Below are positions 24,895-33,873 of a stretch of 64,000 bases of DNA, piece after piece. The translations under genes were made by a program, and so were the position numbers. The stretch is from Sorangium aterium (GTDB lineage: Bacteria > Myxococcota_A > Polyangia > Polyangiales > Polyangiaceae), in the NCBI RefSeq assembly GCF_028368935.1, contig NZ_JAQNDK010000003.1, positions 1,426,001 through 1,490,000 on the forward strand, in the 5' to 3' direction. The notes under the pieces were generated by a model. The model did no database searches. It was given only the letters and a program-made list of their open reading frames with translations, and had not been told where the DNA came from. The first letter of the stretch is position 1; each line of letters starts with the position of its first letter.

Positions 24895-25578
24895 CTAGAA
24901 GAGAAGCGCCGACGATGTCGTGAGCGTGACGCCGGCGGCCTGCATCTCGGCGAGCGCCGCGGCGACCCCGGCCTCGGTGATGCCGGCGACGGCGTCGGTC
25001 AGGAGCGCCGTGCGGTAGCCGCGCTGGGCGAGGCCGAGGGCGGCGGCGCGGACGCAGTAGTCGGTCGCCACGCCGTAGACGACGAGCTCCGGCGCGTCGC
25101 CGAGCGCCGCGGCGAGGTCGCGCAGGAACGCCTCGGCGAGCGGGTTCGCGAAGAGGCTGTAAACCTCCTTCTCGAAGTAGACCGCCTGGCTCTTGCCCGC
25201 CGCGAGCTCGCGCACCGCCGCGTCGATGGGCGCGCGCTCCACGTTCGGGAGGAAGCGGAAGCGCGGCGGCAGCGTCCCCTCGACCTTCAGCCAGCCCGGC
25301 GTCCCCTTCACGCAGTGGTCGGGGAAGCCCGGCTTGCCGCCCTCGGGGGCCGGCGTGTCGTTCGACGCGAACTCCCACGCGTCCCACGCGTGCGAGTCGA
25401 CCGAGCCGACGATGGGGATCCCGTGCGCGACGGCGTGCTCGGTGAGCCTCCGGAACAGCGCGTTCGGCGAGCCCTGCACGTAAAGCGCGCCGGTCTCCTC
25501 GCAGAAGTCCCGCTGGACGTCGACGTCCACGAACACCCTCGGGGGCGATGATTGCCGCGTCCATTTACCGCTCGCCAT
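24895..25578 (-). CDS. pncA: Nicotinamidase (isochorismatase-like hydrolase)
   Basis: A 227-residue cysteine hydrolase. The catalytic Asp lies in FVDVDVQRDFCEETG near the N-terminus, a metal-site region is VDSHAWDAWEF, the catalytic Lys is probably in FEKEVYSLF, and the nucleophilic Cys is in YGVATDYCVRAAALG. This triad and the C-terminal TDAVAGI are typical of nicotinamidase, which turns nicotinamide into nicotinate. It follows pncB on the same strand with 66 bases between, so both enzymes of the nicotinamide salvage route are likely made from one transcript. Confidence 0.88.
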   Translation of the reverse strand: MASGKWTRQSSPPRVFVDVDVQRDFCEETGALYVQGSPNALFRRLTEHAVAHGIPIVGSVDSHAWDAWEFASNDTPAPEGGKPGFPDHCVKGTPGWLKVEGTLPPRFRFLPNVERAPIDAAVRELAAGKSQAVYFEKEVYSLFANPLAEAFLRDLAAALGDAPELVVYGVATDYCVRAAALGLAQRGYRTALLTDAVAGITEAGVAAALAEMQAAGVTLTTSSALLF

Positions 25579-25644
25579 GTGCTCGTCTCCTGTCGTGGGG
25601 GGAGCGCGCGGCCTCGCGGCCGCGCACGCCAGGGGTCTCGCTCG

Positions 25645-27027
25645 CTACGGGTGTCCTGCGCCGGAGACGACGCGGGCGCGCACCGCCTCCACGAGCGCGC
25701 CGAGCCGCGGCGACACCTCGGCCGCGAAGGGCGCGCCCGGCTCGGGCTCGTCGTCGATGGAGAGGAGCGCCTCCGGGAGCCCGGCGAGCTCCGCGCGTGC
25801 GCGCAGCCGGACGGCGTCGAGCGCCTCGCGCGGCGCGACCCGGGCGCCGCGCGCCATCACGGGCGCGAGCAGCGGCTCTGCGTCGGGGCTCATCGGCTCG
25901 CCGTCGAGCGCGATCACGTCGCGGGCCAGCTTCCCCGATCGATCGCGGAAGCGGTGCACCTGGTGCGCGCCGGGCAGGGTCGCCTTCCCTTCCGAGAACT
26001 TCGCGATGGGCGTGCGCTCTCCGCCGGCGCCCCGCTCGACGTCGCCGATCTCCACGAGCTTGTAGACGCCGCCCAGCGCCGGAGCGTCGATCGACGTCAC
26101 GAGATCCGTCCCGACGCCGTAGAGGTCGATGGGCGCCCCGGCGCGACGGAGCTCGGCGATGCGGTGCTCGTTCAGATCACCCGAGGCGACGATCTTCGCC
26201 GACGTGCAGCCTGCGTCATCCAGGATCCTGCGCACGGCCACGCTGAGCGCGCCGAGGTCGCCGGAGTCGAGCCGGACGCCTTTCAGCTTGTCGCGCGCGA
26301 TCGCCGCGGCGCGCGCCGCGCCGACGAGCGTGTCGTAGGTGTCGATGAGCAGGATCGCCGCGCTCGGGAAGACGGCGACGTAGGCCTCGAACGCGGCCTG
26401 CTCCGTCGGGTGGGCCATGGTCCACATGTGCGCGGCCGTCCCGAGCACCGGGATGCCGAAGCGCATCCCGGCCTCGACGTTGGAGGTGCCGACGCAGCCG
26501 ACCGCGTACGCGACGCGCGCCGCGTCGATCGCCGCCTCCGGGTGGGCCCTCCGGGTGCCGAACTCGATGACCCCCGCGTCGCCGGCGGCCAGGACGATCC
26601 GCGCGGCCTTCGACGCGATCGCGGTGGCGTGGTTGATGGCGGACAGGGCGAACGTCTCGATGAGCTGCGCCTCGATGAGCGGCGCCGTGACGCGCAGCAC
26701 CGGCTCGTTCGCGAAGAACGCGGTGCCCTCGGGGATGGCCCAGACGTCACCGTGGAAGCGGAAGTCCCGCAGGTAGCTGCAGAACGCCGGCGTCATCGCG
26801 TCCGCGAGGGCGGGCAGCGCGCTCAGGTAGGCGATCTGCTCTTCGGTGAAGCGGAGCTCCTCGAGGTATCGCACGACCCGCGCGAGGCCCATCGCGACGA
26901 GGAAGCGCCGGTGCCGGGGAAGCCGCCGCACGAAGAGCTCGCACGTCGCGACGCGCGAGGCCATGCCGCGGTGGAAATAGCCCGCCGCCATGGTCAGCTG
27001 GTACAGATCGGTGTGCAGGGCGTCCAC
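25645..27027 (-). CDS. pncB: Nicotinate phosphoribosyltransferase
   Basis: A 460-residue enzyme joining nicotinate and PRPP to nicotinate mononucleotide. It begins VDALHTDLYQLTMAAGYFHRG (GTG start), the canonical N-terminus of the family. It also shows RLDSGDLGALS, ASGDLNEHRI and YGVGTDLVTSIDAPALGGVYK, which bind phosphate and PRPP. It lies upstream of the nicotinamidase gene and makes a Preiss-Handler NAD salvage pair with it. Later NAD genes (nadD, nadE) are not in the window. Confidence 0.93.
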   Translation of the reverse strand: MDALHTDLYQLTMAAGYFHRGMASRVATCELFVRRLPRHRRFLVAMGLARVVRYLEELRFTEEQIAYLSALPALADAMTPAFCSYLRDFRFHGDVWAIPEGTAFFANEPVLRVTAPLIEAQLIETFALSAINHATAIASKAARIVLAAGDAGVIEFGTRRAHPEAAIDAARVAYAVGCVGTSNVEAGMRFGIPVLGTAAHMWTMAHPTEQAAFEAYVAVFPSAAILLIDTYDTLVGAARAAAIARDKLKGVRLDSGDLGALSVAVRRILDDAGCTSAKIVASGDLNEHRIAELRRAGAPIDLYGVGTDLVTSIDAPALGGVYKLVEIGDVERGAGGERTPIAKFSEGKATLPGAHQVHRFRDRSGKLARDVIALDGEPMSPDAEPLLAPVMARGARVAPREALDAVRLRARAELAGLPEALLSIDDEPEPGAPFAAEVSPRLGALVEAVRARVVSGAGHP

Positions 27028-27173
27028 AGATCATGGCTAGAGACGCTGGACGTACGGGTCAACCGGAAGATGGCGTGACGTGAGGCGGTGAGCCGGCCGT
27101 CCTCACGCTCGCTCCGCGGGCCGCTGCGGGCACCGCCCCCGCGACGGCCGCGGGTGGACTAAGCTCCGCGGCC

Positions 27174-28037
27174 ATGGCGGCGAAGATCCTGGACGGCAAG
27201 GCGATCGCGCAGAAGGTCCGCGACGAGGTGCGGGAGGGGGTGGCGCGCTTCGCGGCCGCCCACGGTCGGCCCCCCGGCCTCGAGGTGGTGCTCGTCGGTG
27301 AGGACCCGGCCAGCGTGACCCACACGCGGAGCAAGGAGAGGATGTCGAACGAGGTCGGCATTCGAGGCCGGCTCCGCGCGCTCCCTGCCGCGACGACCGA
27401 GGCCGAGCTGCTCGCGTGCGTCGCGGAGCTCGACGCGGACGACACCGTCGACGGGATCCTCGTCCAGCTGCCGCTGCCGGCGCACATCCGCGCGCACGCC
27501 GTGCTCGACGCCATCGACCCCGCGAAGGACGTCGACGGCCTCCACCCGATGAACGCAGGTCTGCTCGCGATGGGCCGCCCGGGCGCCATCGCGCCGTGCA
27601 CGCCGGTCGGCTGCATGCGCCTGCTCGCGGAGGCGGGCGTCGAGCTCGGCGGCGCCCGCGCGGTGGTGGTCGGGCGGAGCAACCTCGTCGGCAGGCCGAT
27701 GGCGCAGCTGCTGCTCGCGCGGCACGCGACGGTCGCGATCGCCCACACGCGCACGCGCGATCTCAAGGCGCTCTGCCGCGAGGCCGACGTCCTCGTGGCC
27801 GCGGCGGGCAAGGCGAAGCTCATCGGCGGCGACTGGATCAAGGAAGGGGCCACGGTGATCGACGTCGGCATGAACCGCGACGACGCGGGCAAGCTGGTGG
27901 GCGACGTCGATTTCGACGCCGCCAGGGAGCGGGCCGCGTGGATCACGCCGGTGCCCGGCGGCGTCGGCCCCATGACGATAGCCTCGCTGCTCGCGACGAC
28001 GCTGCGCGCCGCGGAAGCGCGCGTCGCGAAGCGGTAG
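27174..28037 (+). CDS. folD: Methylenetetrahydrofolate dehydrogenase/cyclohydrolase
   Basis: A 287-residue bifunctional one-carbon enzyme. The N-terminal block [17 protein letters not shown], the middle [14 protein letters not shown], the NADP site [16 protein letters not shown] and the C-terminal [19 protein letters not shown] are all canonical. The active-site YxxxK motif reads HTRSK: Lys54 is kept, but the Tyr that stacks on folate is His50. A Tyr at that place is nearly universal, so activity or its balance may differ. It is followed after seven bases by a methyltransferase gene. Confidence 0.92.
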   Translation: MAAKILDGKAIAQKVRDEVREGVARFAAAHGRPPGLEVVLVGEDPASVTHTRSKERMSNEVGIRGRLRALPAATTEAELLACVAELDADDTVDGILVQLPLPAHIRAHAVLDAIDPAKDVDGLHPMNAGLLAMGRPGAIAPCTPVGCMRLLAEAGVELGGARAVVVGRSNLVGRPMAQLLLARHATVAIAHTRTRDLKALCREADVLVAAAGKAKLIGGDWIKEGATVIDVGMNRDDAGKLVGDVDFDAARERAAWITPVPGGVGPMTIASLLATTLRAAEARVAKR

Positions 28038-28044
28038 CGCCGCC

Positions 28045-28791
28045 GTGACGGGGGAGCTCGCGCCCGCGCCGCAGCTCGACGCCGACGCGGAGGCCGCCTC
28101 CGCCGCCGAGCGCGCCGCGGCGTTCGTCGCGCGCGAGACGGCCGTCGCCTGTCCGCCGTTCGTCCCCGAGGTCAGGCTCCACCTGGCGACCGAGGTCACG
28201 CCGCTCTGGCACGCGACCGAGGCGGCGCTCGCGCGCGCGGGCGTGCCGCCGCCGTACTGGGCGTTCGCGTGGGCGGGCGGGCAGGCGCTCGCGCGGTACC
28301 TCCTCGATCATCCCGCGACGGTGTCGGGCAAGCGCGTCCTCGACCTCGCCTCCGGCGGCGGCATCGTTGCGATCGCCGCGGTGCTCGCCGGTGCGGGGCG
28401 CGTGAGCGCCGCCGACATCGATCCGTTCGCCGCGGCGGCGCTCCGGCTGAACGCGGCCCTGAACGGCGTCACCGTCGACGTGATCACCGAGGATCTCACG
28501 GCGAGCGGCGCGACGGCGGCGTGGGACGTGATCGTGGCGGGCGACGTCTGCTACGAGCGCGCGATGGTCGACCGCGTGCTCCCGTGGCTGCGCCAGAAGG
28601 CCGCGGGCGCCACCGCGGTGATCGTCGGCGATCCCGGCCGCGCCTATTGCCCCTCCGAGGCGATCGAGGAGCTCGCGCGGTACCTCGTCCCCACGCCGCT
28701 CGACCTCGAAGGGCGCGAGCAGCGCGAGACGCGGGTGCTGCGGCTGCTGCCGCGCCCTTCGGACCGCGGCGAGGGGCAGCCCAGCCCGTAG
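28045..28791 (+). CDS. ETF-beta lysine methyltransferase-like (METTL20 family) protein
   Basis: A 248-residue class I methyltransferase with GTG start. The family block PPYWAFAWAGGQALARYLLD precedes SAM motif I (VLDLASGGGIVAIAA) and AADIDPFAAAALRLN. The motif VIVAGDVCYERAMVDRVLPWL is characteristic of the group that methylates lysines of the electron-transfer flavoprotein beta subunit and, in bacteria, related targets. No etf genes are nearby. The folD stop is seven bases upstream, so the two are probably cotranscribed. Confidence 0.8.
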   Translation: MTGELAPAPQLDADAEAASAAERAAAFVARETAVACPPFVPEVRLHLATEVTPLWHATEAALARAGVPPPYWAFAWAGGQALARYLLDHPATVSGKRVLDLASGGGIVAIAAVLAGAGRVSAADIDPFAAAALRLNAALNGVTVDVITEDLTASGATAAWDVIVAGDVCYERAMVDRVLPWLRQKAAGATAVIVGDPGRAYCPSEAIEELARYLVPTPLDLEGREQRETRVLRLLPRPSDRGEGQPSP

Positions 28792-28797
28792 GCGGCG

Positions 28798-28821
28798 TCC
28801 GGGGGCGCGTCGCCCCGCGGA
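28798..28821. terminator. Hairpin between convergent genes
   Basis: A stem of TCCG plus GGGGCG pairing with CGCCCC plus CGGA, with one bulged G and a 3-base loop, lying seven bases past the methyltransferase stop and ending 17 bases before the convergent ABC ATPase gene ends. It has no T tract. Confidence 0.4.
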
Positions 28822-28837
28822 CCGAGGCGCCCGCCCC

Positions 28838-29476
28838 CTACTCCTCGCTGAGCCGCCCCCCGTTCAGCCGGCGCACGTGCCCCCCGATCGCCGCCGCGAA
28901 GGCCGCGTCGTTCGTCGTGAGGAGCGTCGCCTTCCCCTCCGCGCGGCGTTGCTCGATGAGCTCCAGCACCGTGCGCGCCCCCTCGGCGTCCAGCCCGTTG
29001 GTCGGCTCGTCGATCACGAGCAGCCAAGGATCGCCCACCAGCGCAGCGAGCAGGAGCGCGCGCTTGCGCTGACCGAACGACAGCCCAGAGAGCCGCTGCC
29101 GGTAGAAGGCGGCCGCGCCGAGCCGCTCGATCCACGCGCGCCACGCGCCGTCGAGCGGCGGCGCCTGCTTGAGCGCGCGCACGAGGGCGCAGAGCTCCGC
29201 GACCTGGAGATCGGGCAGCGCCTCGGTCGCGTCGGGCGCGTAGCCGAGCCGGCGCCGCGCCGCGACCGCGGCGCCGTGGACGGCCTCCCCCGAGAGCGTC
29301 ACGGCGCCGCGATCGGGCTCCAGCAACCCGACGACGACCCGCAGCAAGGTCGATTTGCCGGCGCCGTTCTCGCCCATCACGACCGCCACCTCCGAAGGTC
29401 CGCAGCGGAGGTCGACGCCCGAGAGCACGTCCCTGCCCGAGAGCCGCTTGTGGATCCCCGTCGCCTCCAGCGTCAC
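28838..29476 (-). CDS. ABC transporter ATP-binding protein
   Basis: A 212-residue single-domain ABC ATPase. Walker A is GENGAGKST, the Q-loop region is RLGYAPDATEALPDLQV, the signature is LSFGQRKRALLLAAL and Walker B is LLVIDEPTNGLDAEG. It is of the small CcmA/bacitracin-exporter-like type. Its GTG start overlaps the TGA of the upstream permease gene by four bases (GTGA), so the two form a minimal exporter. The substrate is unknown. Confidence 0.88.
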   Translation of the reverse strand: MTLEATGIHKRLSGRDVLSGVDLRCGPSEVAVVMGENGAGKSTLLRVVVGLLEPDRGAVTLSGEAVHGAAVAARRRLGYAPDATEALPDLQVAELCALVRALKQAPPLDGAWRAWIERLGAAAFYRQRLSGLSFGQRKRALLLAALVGDPWLLVIDEPTNGLDAEGARTVLELIEQRRAEGKATLLTTNDAAFAAAIGGHVRRLNGGRLSEE

Positions 29477-30753
29477 AGCGCCCTCCCCTCTCCTGCCGCC
29501 GCACCGCGCCCGCGGCGCGGCGAGATCCAGCGCGCCCCGACGGGCCCCGCGAGCAGCGCGGCCGCCGGGGCGAAGGCCGCGAGCGCGAGCTCGCCCAGCG
29601 TCCACGCGGCCGCGATCGAGGCCGCGATCGCGGCGAGCACCGAGAGCAGCACCCGGCTGCTGTCGCGGCCGTCTTGCCGAACGGACCACCGGACGCAGCC
29701 GAGCGCGATCGCGGCGAGGAGCAGCCCCGCGAGCCCCGCGCCGCCGACCAGGCGCAGCGCCAGCGACGGCGCCGCGCCGGTGAGCGCGCCGACCACCGCG
29801 CCATGCCCAAGCGCGAGCGCCGCGAGCGGCGCGGCCACCGCCGCGGCGACGGCGCCCGCGCGGAGCCCGGCCGCCGTGCCGCACGCGTCGAGGAGCCACG
29901 CGAGCCGCCGCTCCTCGCGCAGGACCGGACCGGAGAGGCCAGCGCCCGCGCAGAGCGCGACCGGCGCGAGCGCGACGAGCGACGCCGCCGCGAGCGGCTC
30001 GCCCCCGAGCCGCCCGCTGTTCCGGGCCCAGGCCGCCGCGGCGAGCGCGCCGATCGCGGCGAGCGCGAGGCCTCGCACGAGCACCGCGCGGTGGCCGCGG
30101 AGGAGCGCCGCCAGGTAGGCGAACGAGAGCGCGACGAGCGCGGGCGCCGCCGATGGGATCATCGAGCGCTCGCGGCCGGCAGCGACCTCCGGCGCGCGGA
30201 CGACGGCCGCGCGCAGCCCGACGGCGAGCGCGGGCGCGGCGCAGGCAAGCAGGACCGACGCCGGGGCCCCGAGCGCGATGGCGCCCGCGAGCAGCGCGAG
30301 CGCCGAGAGCTCGCGCGCCCCGCGCGGCCGGGCCAGGAGCATGCAGCGCGCCGCCAGCGCCGCGGCGCAAGCGGCGCAGCCGGCGAGCGCGCCGGCGCCG
30401 ACCGCCCAGAGCGCCGCCCACGGGAGCTCGGCGACGGCGAGGAGCAGCGCATGAGCCGAGAGCAGCTCGCGGCGCGGGACCGGCAGCGCGCGGAGAAAGA
30501 ACGTCGCCGGCGCCCGGAGCAGCGCGCGCGCCGCCGGCGTCCCGACGAGCAACCACGCTCCCCACAGCGCGACCCGGAACAGGGGCGACTCGCCCGCGAG
30601 GCCCGTGAGCTGCGAGGGGTGCATCCCGTTGCCGCCGAACACGACCGCCGCGACGAGGCCCATGCCCATGTACAGCGGCATGGCGCGCGCGAAGGCGTCC
30701 TTCCCGGCCGTCGAGACCAGGACGCGCAGGACGAGGGCGAAGCGGCGCAGCAC
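29473..30753 (-). CDS. Polytopic membrane protein, ABC permease partner
   Basis: A 426-residue, very Ala/Leu-rich protein with about ten hydrophobic helices, starting GTG (30753) with VLRRFALVLRVLVSTAGKDAF. No conserved permease motif is recognisable, but the 4-base overlap with the ATPase gene marks it as the membrane part of the same ABC system. A basic C-terminus (ISPRRGRGAAAGEGRAL) would be cytoplasmic. The frame stays open far upstream, across the divergent gene, without resembling protein. Confidence 0.7.
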   Translation of the reverse strand: MLRRFALVLRVLVSTAGKDAFARAMPLYMGMGLVAAVVFGGNGMHPSQLTGLAGESPLFRVALWGAWLLVGTPAARALLRAPATFFLRALPVPRRELLSAHALLLAVAELPWAALWAVGAGALAGCAACAAALAARCMLLARPRGARELSALALLAGAIALGAPASVLLACAAPALAVGLRAAVVRAPEVAAGRERSMIPSAAPALVALSFAYLAALLRGHRAVLVRGLALAAIGALAAAAWARNSGRLGGEPLAAASLVALAPVALCAGAGLSGPVLREERRLAWLLDACGTAAGLRAGAVAAAVAAPLAALALGHGAVVGALTGAAPSLALRLVGGAGLAGLLLAAIALGCVRWSVRQDGRDSSRVLLSVLAAIAASIAAAWTLGELALAAFAPAAALLAGPVGARWISPRRGRGAAAGEGRAL

Positions 30754-30942
30754 GCCACGTGCTTGTACCCCACGCCGCCCGGATGCTCCCCTTGGAAGCG
30801 CGTGCGCCACCGGCGCAGGCCGGCGCTGCCGCTCGGCGCCCGGCGCGCCGCCCGCCCCCCTGCCGCGCTGGCCAGCGCAGCGGCCCTCCCCGCCCGCGTG
30901 GCCGATGTCGCGGAGCGCGCCGGAAGCAGTAAACTCGACCGG

Positions 30943-32037
30943 GTGAGCCGCTCCCCTGGGCGCCGAGGCGCCGACCCGTCGCAGCTCTCGCTGTTCGGTC
31001 CAGCGCCGGAGCCCGCCGCTGTCGAGGCGGCGCGCGAGCGCGACGCGATGGCGGCGGTCTACGACGACGCCGCCCGCCTGGCGGCGCAGCTGCCGCCGGG
31101 GCTCCACCTCGGCACGAGCTCGTGGAGCTTCCCCGGCTGGCAGGGCCTCGTCTACGCCGCGCGGCAGAGCACGGAGGAGCTCGCGCGCGACGGCCTCGCC
31201 GAGTACGCCCGGCACCCGCTGCTCACGACGGTCGGGATCGACCGCAGCTTCTACGCCCCCGTCCCCGACAGCGACTTCCGCCGTTACGGAGCGCAGCTGC
31301 CGGACGGCTTCCGCTGCGTGTCGAAGGCGCTGCACGCGGTCGTGTCCCAGACGCTGGAGCGATCGCAGACCCCGCCGGGCGAGGACGACGGGCGCAGCGC
31401 GGGCCCCGCTCGCCTCGAGCCGAACCCGGATTTCCTCTCGGTGCCGCTCTTCCTCTCGCGCGTCGCCGCGCCGCTGCTCACGGTCTTCCGGGCGCACGCG
31501 GGGCCGGTGCTGCTCGAGCTGCCCCCGGTCGGCCCGCCCCACCGGCTCCCGCCTCGCGCGTTCTTCGAGCGGCTCGACGCGTTCCTCGGCGCGCTGCCGC
31601 GCGAGCTCTCCTGCGCGGTCGAGCTCAGGGAGCGCGCGTATTTCACCGGCGAGTACCGGGAGATCCTCGGCGCCCGCGGCGTCGCCCACGCCTACAGCTA
31701 CTGGCGCAACATGCCGTCTCCCGGGGCCCAGGCGGAGGTTGTGCCCGTCTCGAACGCCCCGTTCGCGGTCGTCCGGCTCTCGCTGAAGCCCGGCCGCCGC
31801 TACGAGGCGGAGAAGCGCCGGTTCCACCCGTTCAACCGGGTGGTCGAGCCGGATCCCGAGATGCGCGCGGAGGTCGCGCGGATCCTGTGCGAGGCCGCGG
31901 CGCTGCGCATCGAGAGCTTCACGCTCGTGAACAACAAGGCCGAGGGCTCGGCGCCCCTGACCGTGCGCGCCGTCGCCGAGGAGGTCGCCGGCGCGTGGCG
32001 CGCGCCCACGGCGCCCACGACGATCGCCGGCGGGTGA
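30943..32037 (+). CDS. DUF72 (YecE-like) protein with N-terminal extension
   Basis: A 364-residue DUF72 member, larger than the one at 19.5-20.2 kb. The barrel starts LHLGTSSWSFPGWQGLVY, with family blocks GIDRSFYAPVP, AVELRERAYFTGEYREIL and SFTLVNNKAEGSAPLTV near the end. The first 50 residues hold QLSLFG, a motif often seen in front of DUF72 domains. The GTG at 30943 is chosen because upstream codons look random. The function is unknown. It is divergent from the ABC permease gene. Confidence 0.82.
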   Translation: MSRSPGRRGADPSQLSLFGPAPEPAAVEAARERDAMAAVYDDAARLAAQLPPGLHLGTSSWSFPGWQGLVYAARQSTEELARDGLAEYARHPLLTTVGIDRSFYAPVPDSDFRRYGAQLPDGFRCVSKALHAVVSQTLERSQTPPGEDDGRSAGPARLEPNPDFLSVPLFLSRVAAPLLTVFRAHAGPVLLELPPVGPPHRLPPRAFFERLDAFLGALPRELSCAVELRERAYFTGEYREILGARGVAHAYSYWRNMPSPGAQAEVVPVSNAPFAVVRLSLKPGRRYEAEKRRFHPFNRVVEPDPEMRAEVARILCEAAALRIESFTLVNNKAEGSAPLTVRAVAEEVAGAWRAPTAPTTIAGG

Positions 32038-32276
32038 GCCCGACCAGCGCAGGACGGCGCCGGCCGACCCGACGCGCGCCAGCGCCGTGGAGAGGACAGG
32101 CTGGAAAGGGTCGCCGTGCGGGCGGCCTCGGGGCCGGCGCTGCGCATCCCCCCCGGCTACCGCGCGCGAAAAGGGCTCTCCTCGCCGCACCATCCGTGCA
32201 ACACCTCGTGCGCCACGGCCCGAGCGCCGGCGCGCCGGCCGCGGCAGAGGACGCGCACAGCGCTTGGAGGTGCCCA

Positions 32277-33842
32277 GTGAAACGCAGTGAAGCTCCGGCC
32301 CGCGCCGATGTGGTCATCGTCGGCGCCGGCCACAACGGTCTCGTCGCCGCGGTCCTCCTCGCCCGCCGCGGGCTCGACGTGGTGGTGCTCGAGGAGAAGG
32401 ACGCGGTCGGCGGCGCGGTGAAGACCGAGCACCCCTTCCGGAACGCGCCGGGCCTCGGCGTCTCGAGCGGCGCCTACCTGCTCGGGCTCGCCCCCCCCGA
32501 GCTGCTCCGCGAGGTCGGCGTCACCCTCCCCCTGCGGCGGCGCGATCCGCACTATTTCCTCCCGACCACGGACCGGCGCTACCTGCTGTTCGGCTCGGAT
32601 CAGGCCGCGATGAAGCGGCAGTTCCTGGAGTTCTTCTCCCAGGCGGACTGGGACGCGAACAGCGCGCTCCAGGCCGAGCTCGCCGCGCTCCGGGACGACA
32701 TCGCCCCGACGTGGCTAGAGGAGCCGCTCTCCATCGAGGAGACGGCGGAGCGCTACGTGCGGCCCGCCCTCCGGCAGACGTTCGTGGCGCTCTGCCGGGG
32801 CACGATCTCCGACTACCTCGCGCGGTTCGGCTGGAAGAGCGACCTCCTCCAGGCGATGTACGCCGTGACCGACGCCTTCTCGGGGCTCGCGGGCGGCTTC
32901 GAATCGCCCGGCACCGGCATGAACTTCCTCATCCACAACATGTGCCGCCTCCCCGGCGCCGACGGGACCTGGATGATCGTCGAGGGCGGGATGGGCACGA
33001 TCTCCCGCCTCTTCGCCGAGAAGGCGAGGGCCGAGGGCGCGACGATCGTCACCGGCGCCCGCGTCGCGCGGATCGAGTCGTCCGGGGGCGCCGTCTCCGG
33101 CGTGCTCCTCGAGGACGGCGCGCGCATCGCCGCGAAGGTGGTCGTCTCGAACGCCGATCCGTACCGCACCCGCGCGCTCGCCGGCGAGGCGGCGATCGGG
33201 GCCTCGCTCTCGGCGCGGCTCGACGCGCTCGCGAAGGACGGCTCGACGCTCAAGGTCAACATGGCGCTGACCGGACTGCCCACGTTCACGTGCCTCCCGG
33301 AGGACCGCGGGCAGTTCGGGCCGACCATCCACCTCCTGCCGGACGAGGACGTCGTGATGGACACGCTGCGGCAGGCCCACCGCGACGCGATGAGCGGGCG
33401 CCTCCCGGAGTTCCCCGCGATCGAGTGGTACTTCCACACGCCGATCGACCCGAGCCTGCGCGACGCGGAGGGCCACCACAACGCGGCGCTCTTCGTGCAG
33501 TGGGTGCCCTACGCGCTCGCGGGCGGCGAGACGTGGGACCAGGCCGCGCCGCGCTACGTGAAGCACCTCCTCTCGATCTGCGATCGCTTCGCGCCCGGGA
33601 TGAGCGACCTCGTGCTGGAGACGTTCACGCTGGCGCCGCCGGACATCGAGCGGCACTTCGGGATCACGAAGGGGCACATCCACCACATCGACAACAGCTT
33701 CGGCTTCGCCGATCGCGTGCCCTACCGGTTCGGGCTGGCCGGGCTCTACTCGTGCAGCGCGGGGACGCACCCGGCCGGGTCGGTCATCGGCGCGGCGGGG
33801 CACAACGCCGCGAAGGCCGCGCTCGCCGACCTCGGGAAGTGA
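32277..33842 (+). CDS. FAD-dependent oxidoreductase, phytoene desaturase/PYROXD2-like
   Basis: A 521-residue flavoprotein. The FAD-binding Rossmann motif is VVIVGAGHNGLVAAVLLARRG at residues 12-32, followed by VLEEKDAVGGAVKTE. The C-terminal FAD block is GLYSCSAGTHPAGSVIGAAGHNAA. The GxGxxG plus GG-T arrangement and the C-terminal sequence match the PYROXD2-like branch of the phytoene-desaturase superfamily rather than known carotenoid enzymes, and no other carotenoid genes are near. A GGAGG ribosome site ends six bases before the GTG start. Confidence 0.85.
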   Translation: MKRSEAPARADVVIVGAGHNGLVAAVLLARRGLDVVVLEEKDAVGGAVKTEHPFRNAPGLGVSSGAYLLGLAPPELLREVGVTLPLRRRDPHYFLPTTDRRYLLFGSDQAAMKRQFLEFFSQADWDANSALQAELAALRDDIAPTWLEEPLSIEETAERYVRPALRQTFVALCRGTISDYLARFGWKSDLLQAMYAVTDAFSGLAGGFESPGTGMNFLIHNMCRLPGADGTWMIVEGGMGTISRLFAEKARAEGATIVTGARVARIESSGGAVSGVLLEDGARIAAKVVVSNADPYRTRALAGEAAIGASLSARLDALAKDGSTLKVNMALTGLPTFTCLPEDRGQFGPTIHLLPDEDVVMDTLRQAHRDAMSGRLPEFPAIEWYFHTPIDPSLRDAEGHHNAALFVQWVPYALAGGETWDQAAPRYVKHLLSICDRFAPGMSDLVLETFTLAPPDIERHFGITKGHIHHIDNSFGFADRVPYRFGLAGLYSCSAGTHPAGSVIGAAGHNAAKAALADLGK

Positions 33843-33844
33843 GC

Positions 33845-33873
33845 CGCGCGCGGCGGTCACGCCGCCGCGCGCG
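33845..33873. terminator. Strong hairpin at a convergent gene junction
   Basis: A 12-bp perfect GC stem (33845-33856 with 33862-33873) with a 5-base loop. It starts three bases after the oxidoreductase stop and includes the stop and last codons of the convergent nucleotidyltransferase gene. It probably ends both transcripts, though there is no T tract. Confidence 0.5.

Noticed and set aside
32277-33842. Carotenoid phytoene desaturase
   Set aside because: The sequence fits the PYROXD2-like branch better, and no carotenoid genes are near.
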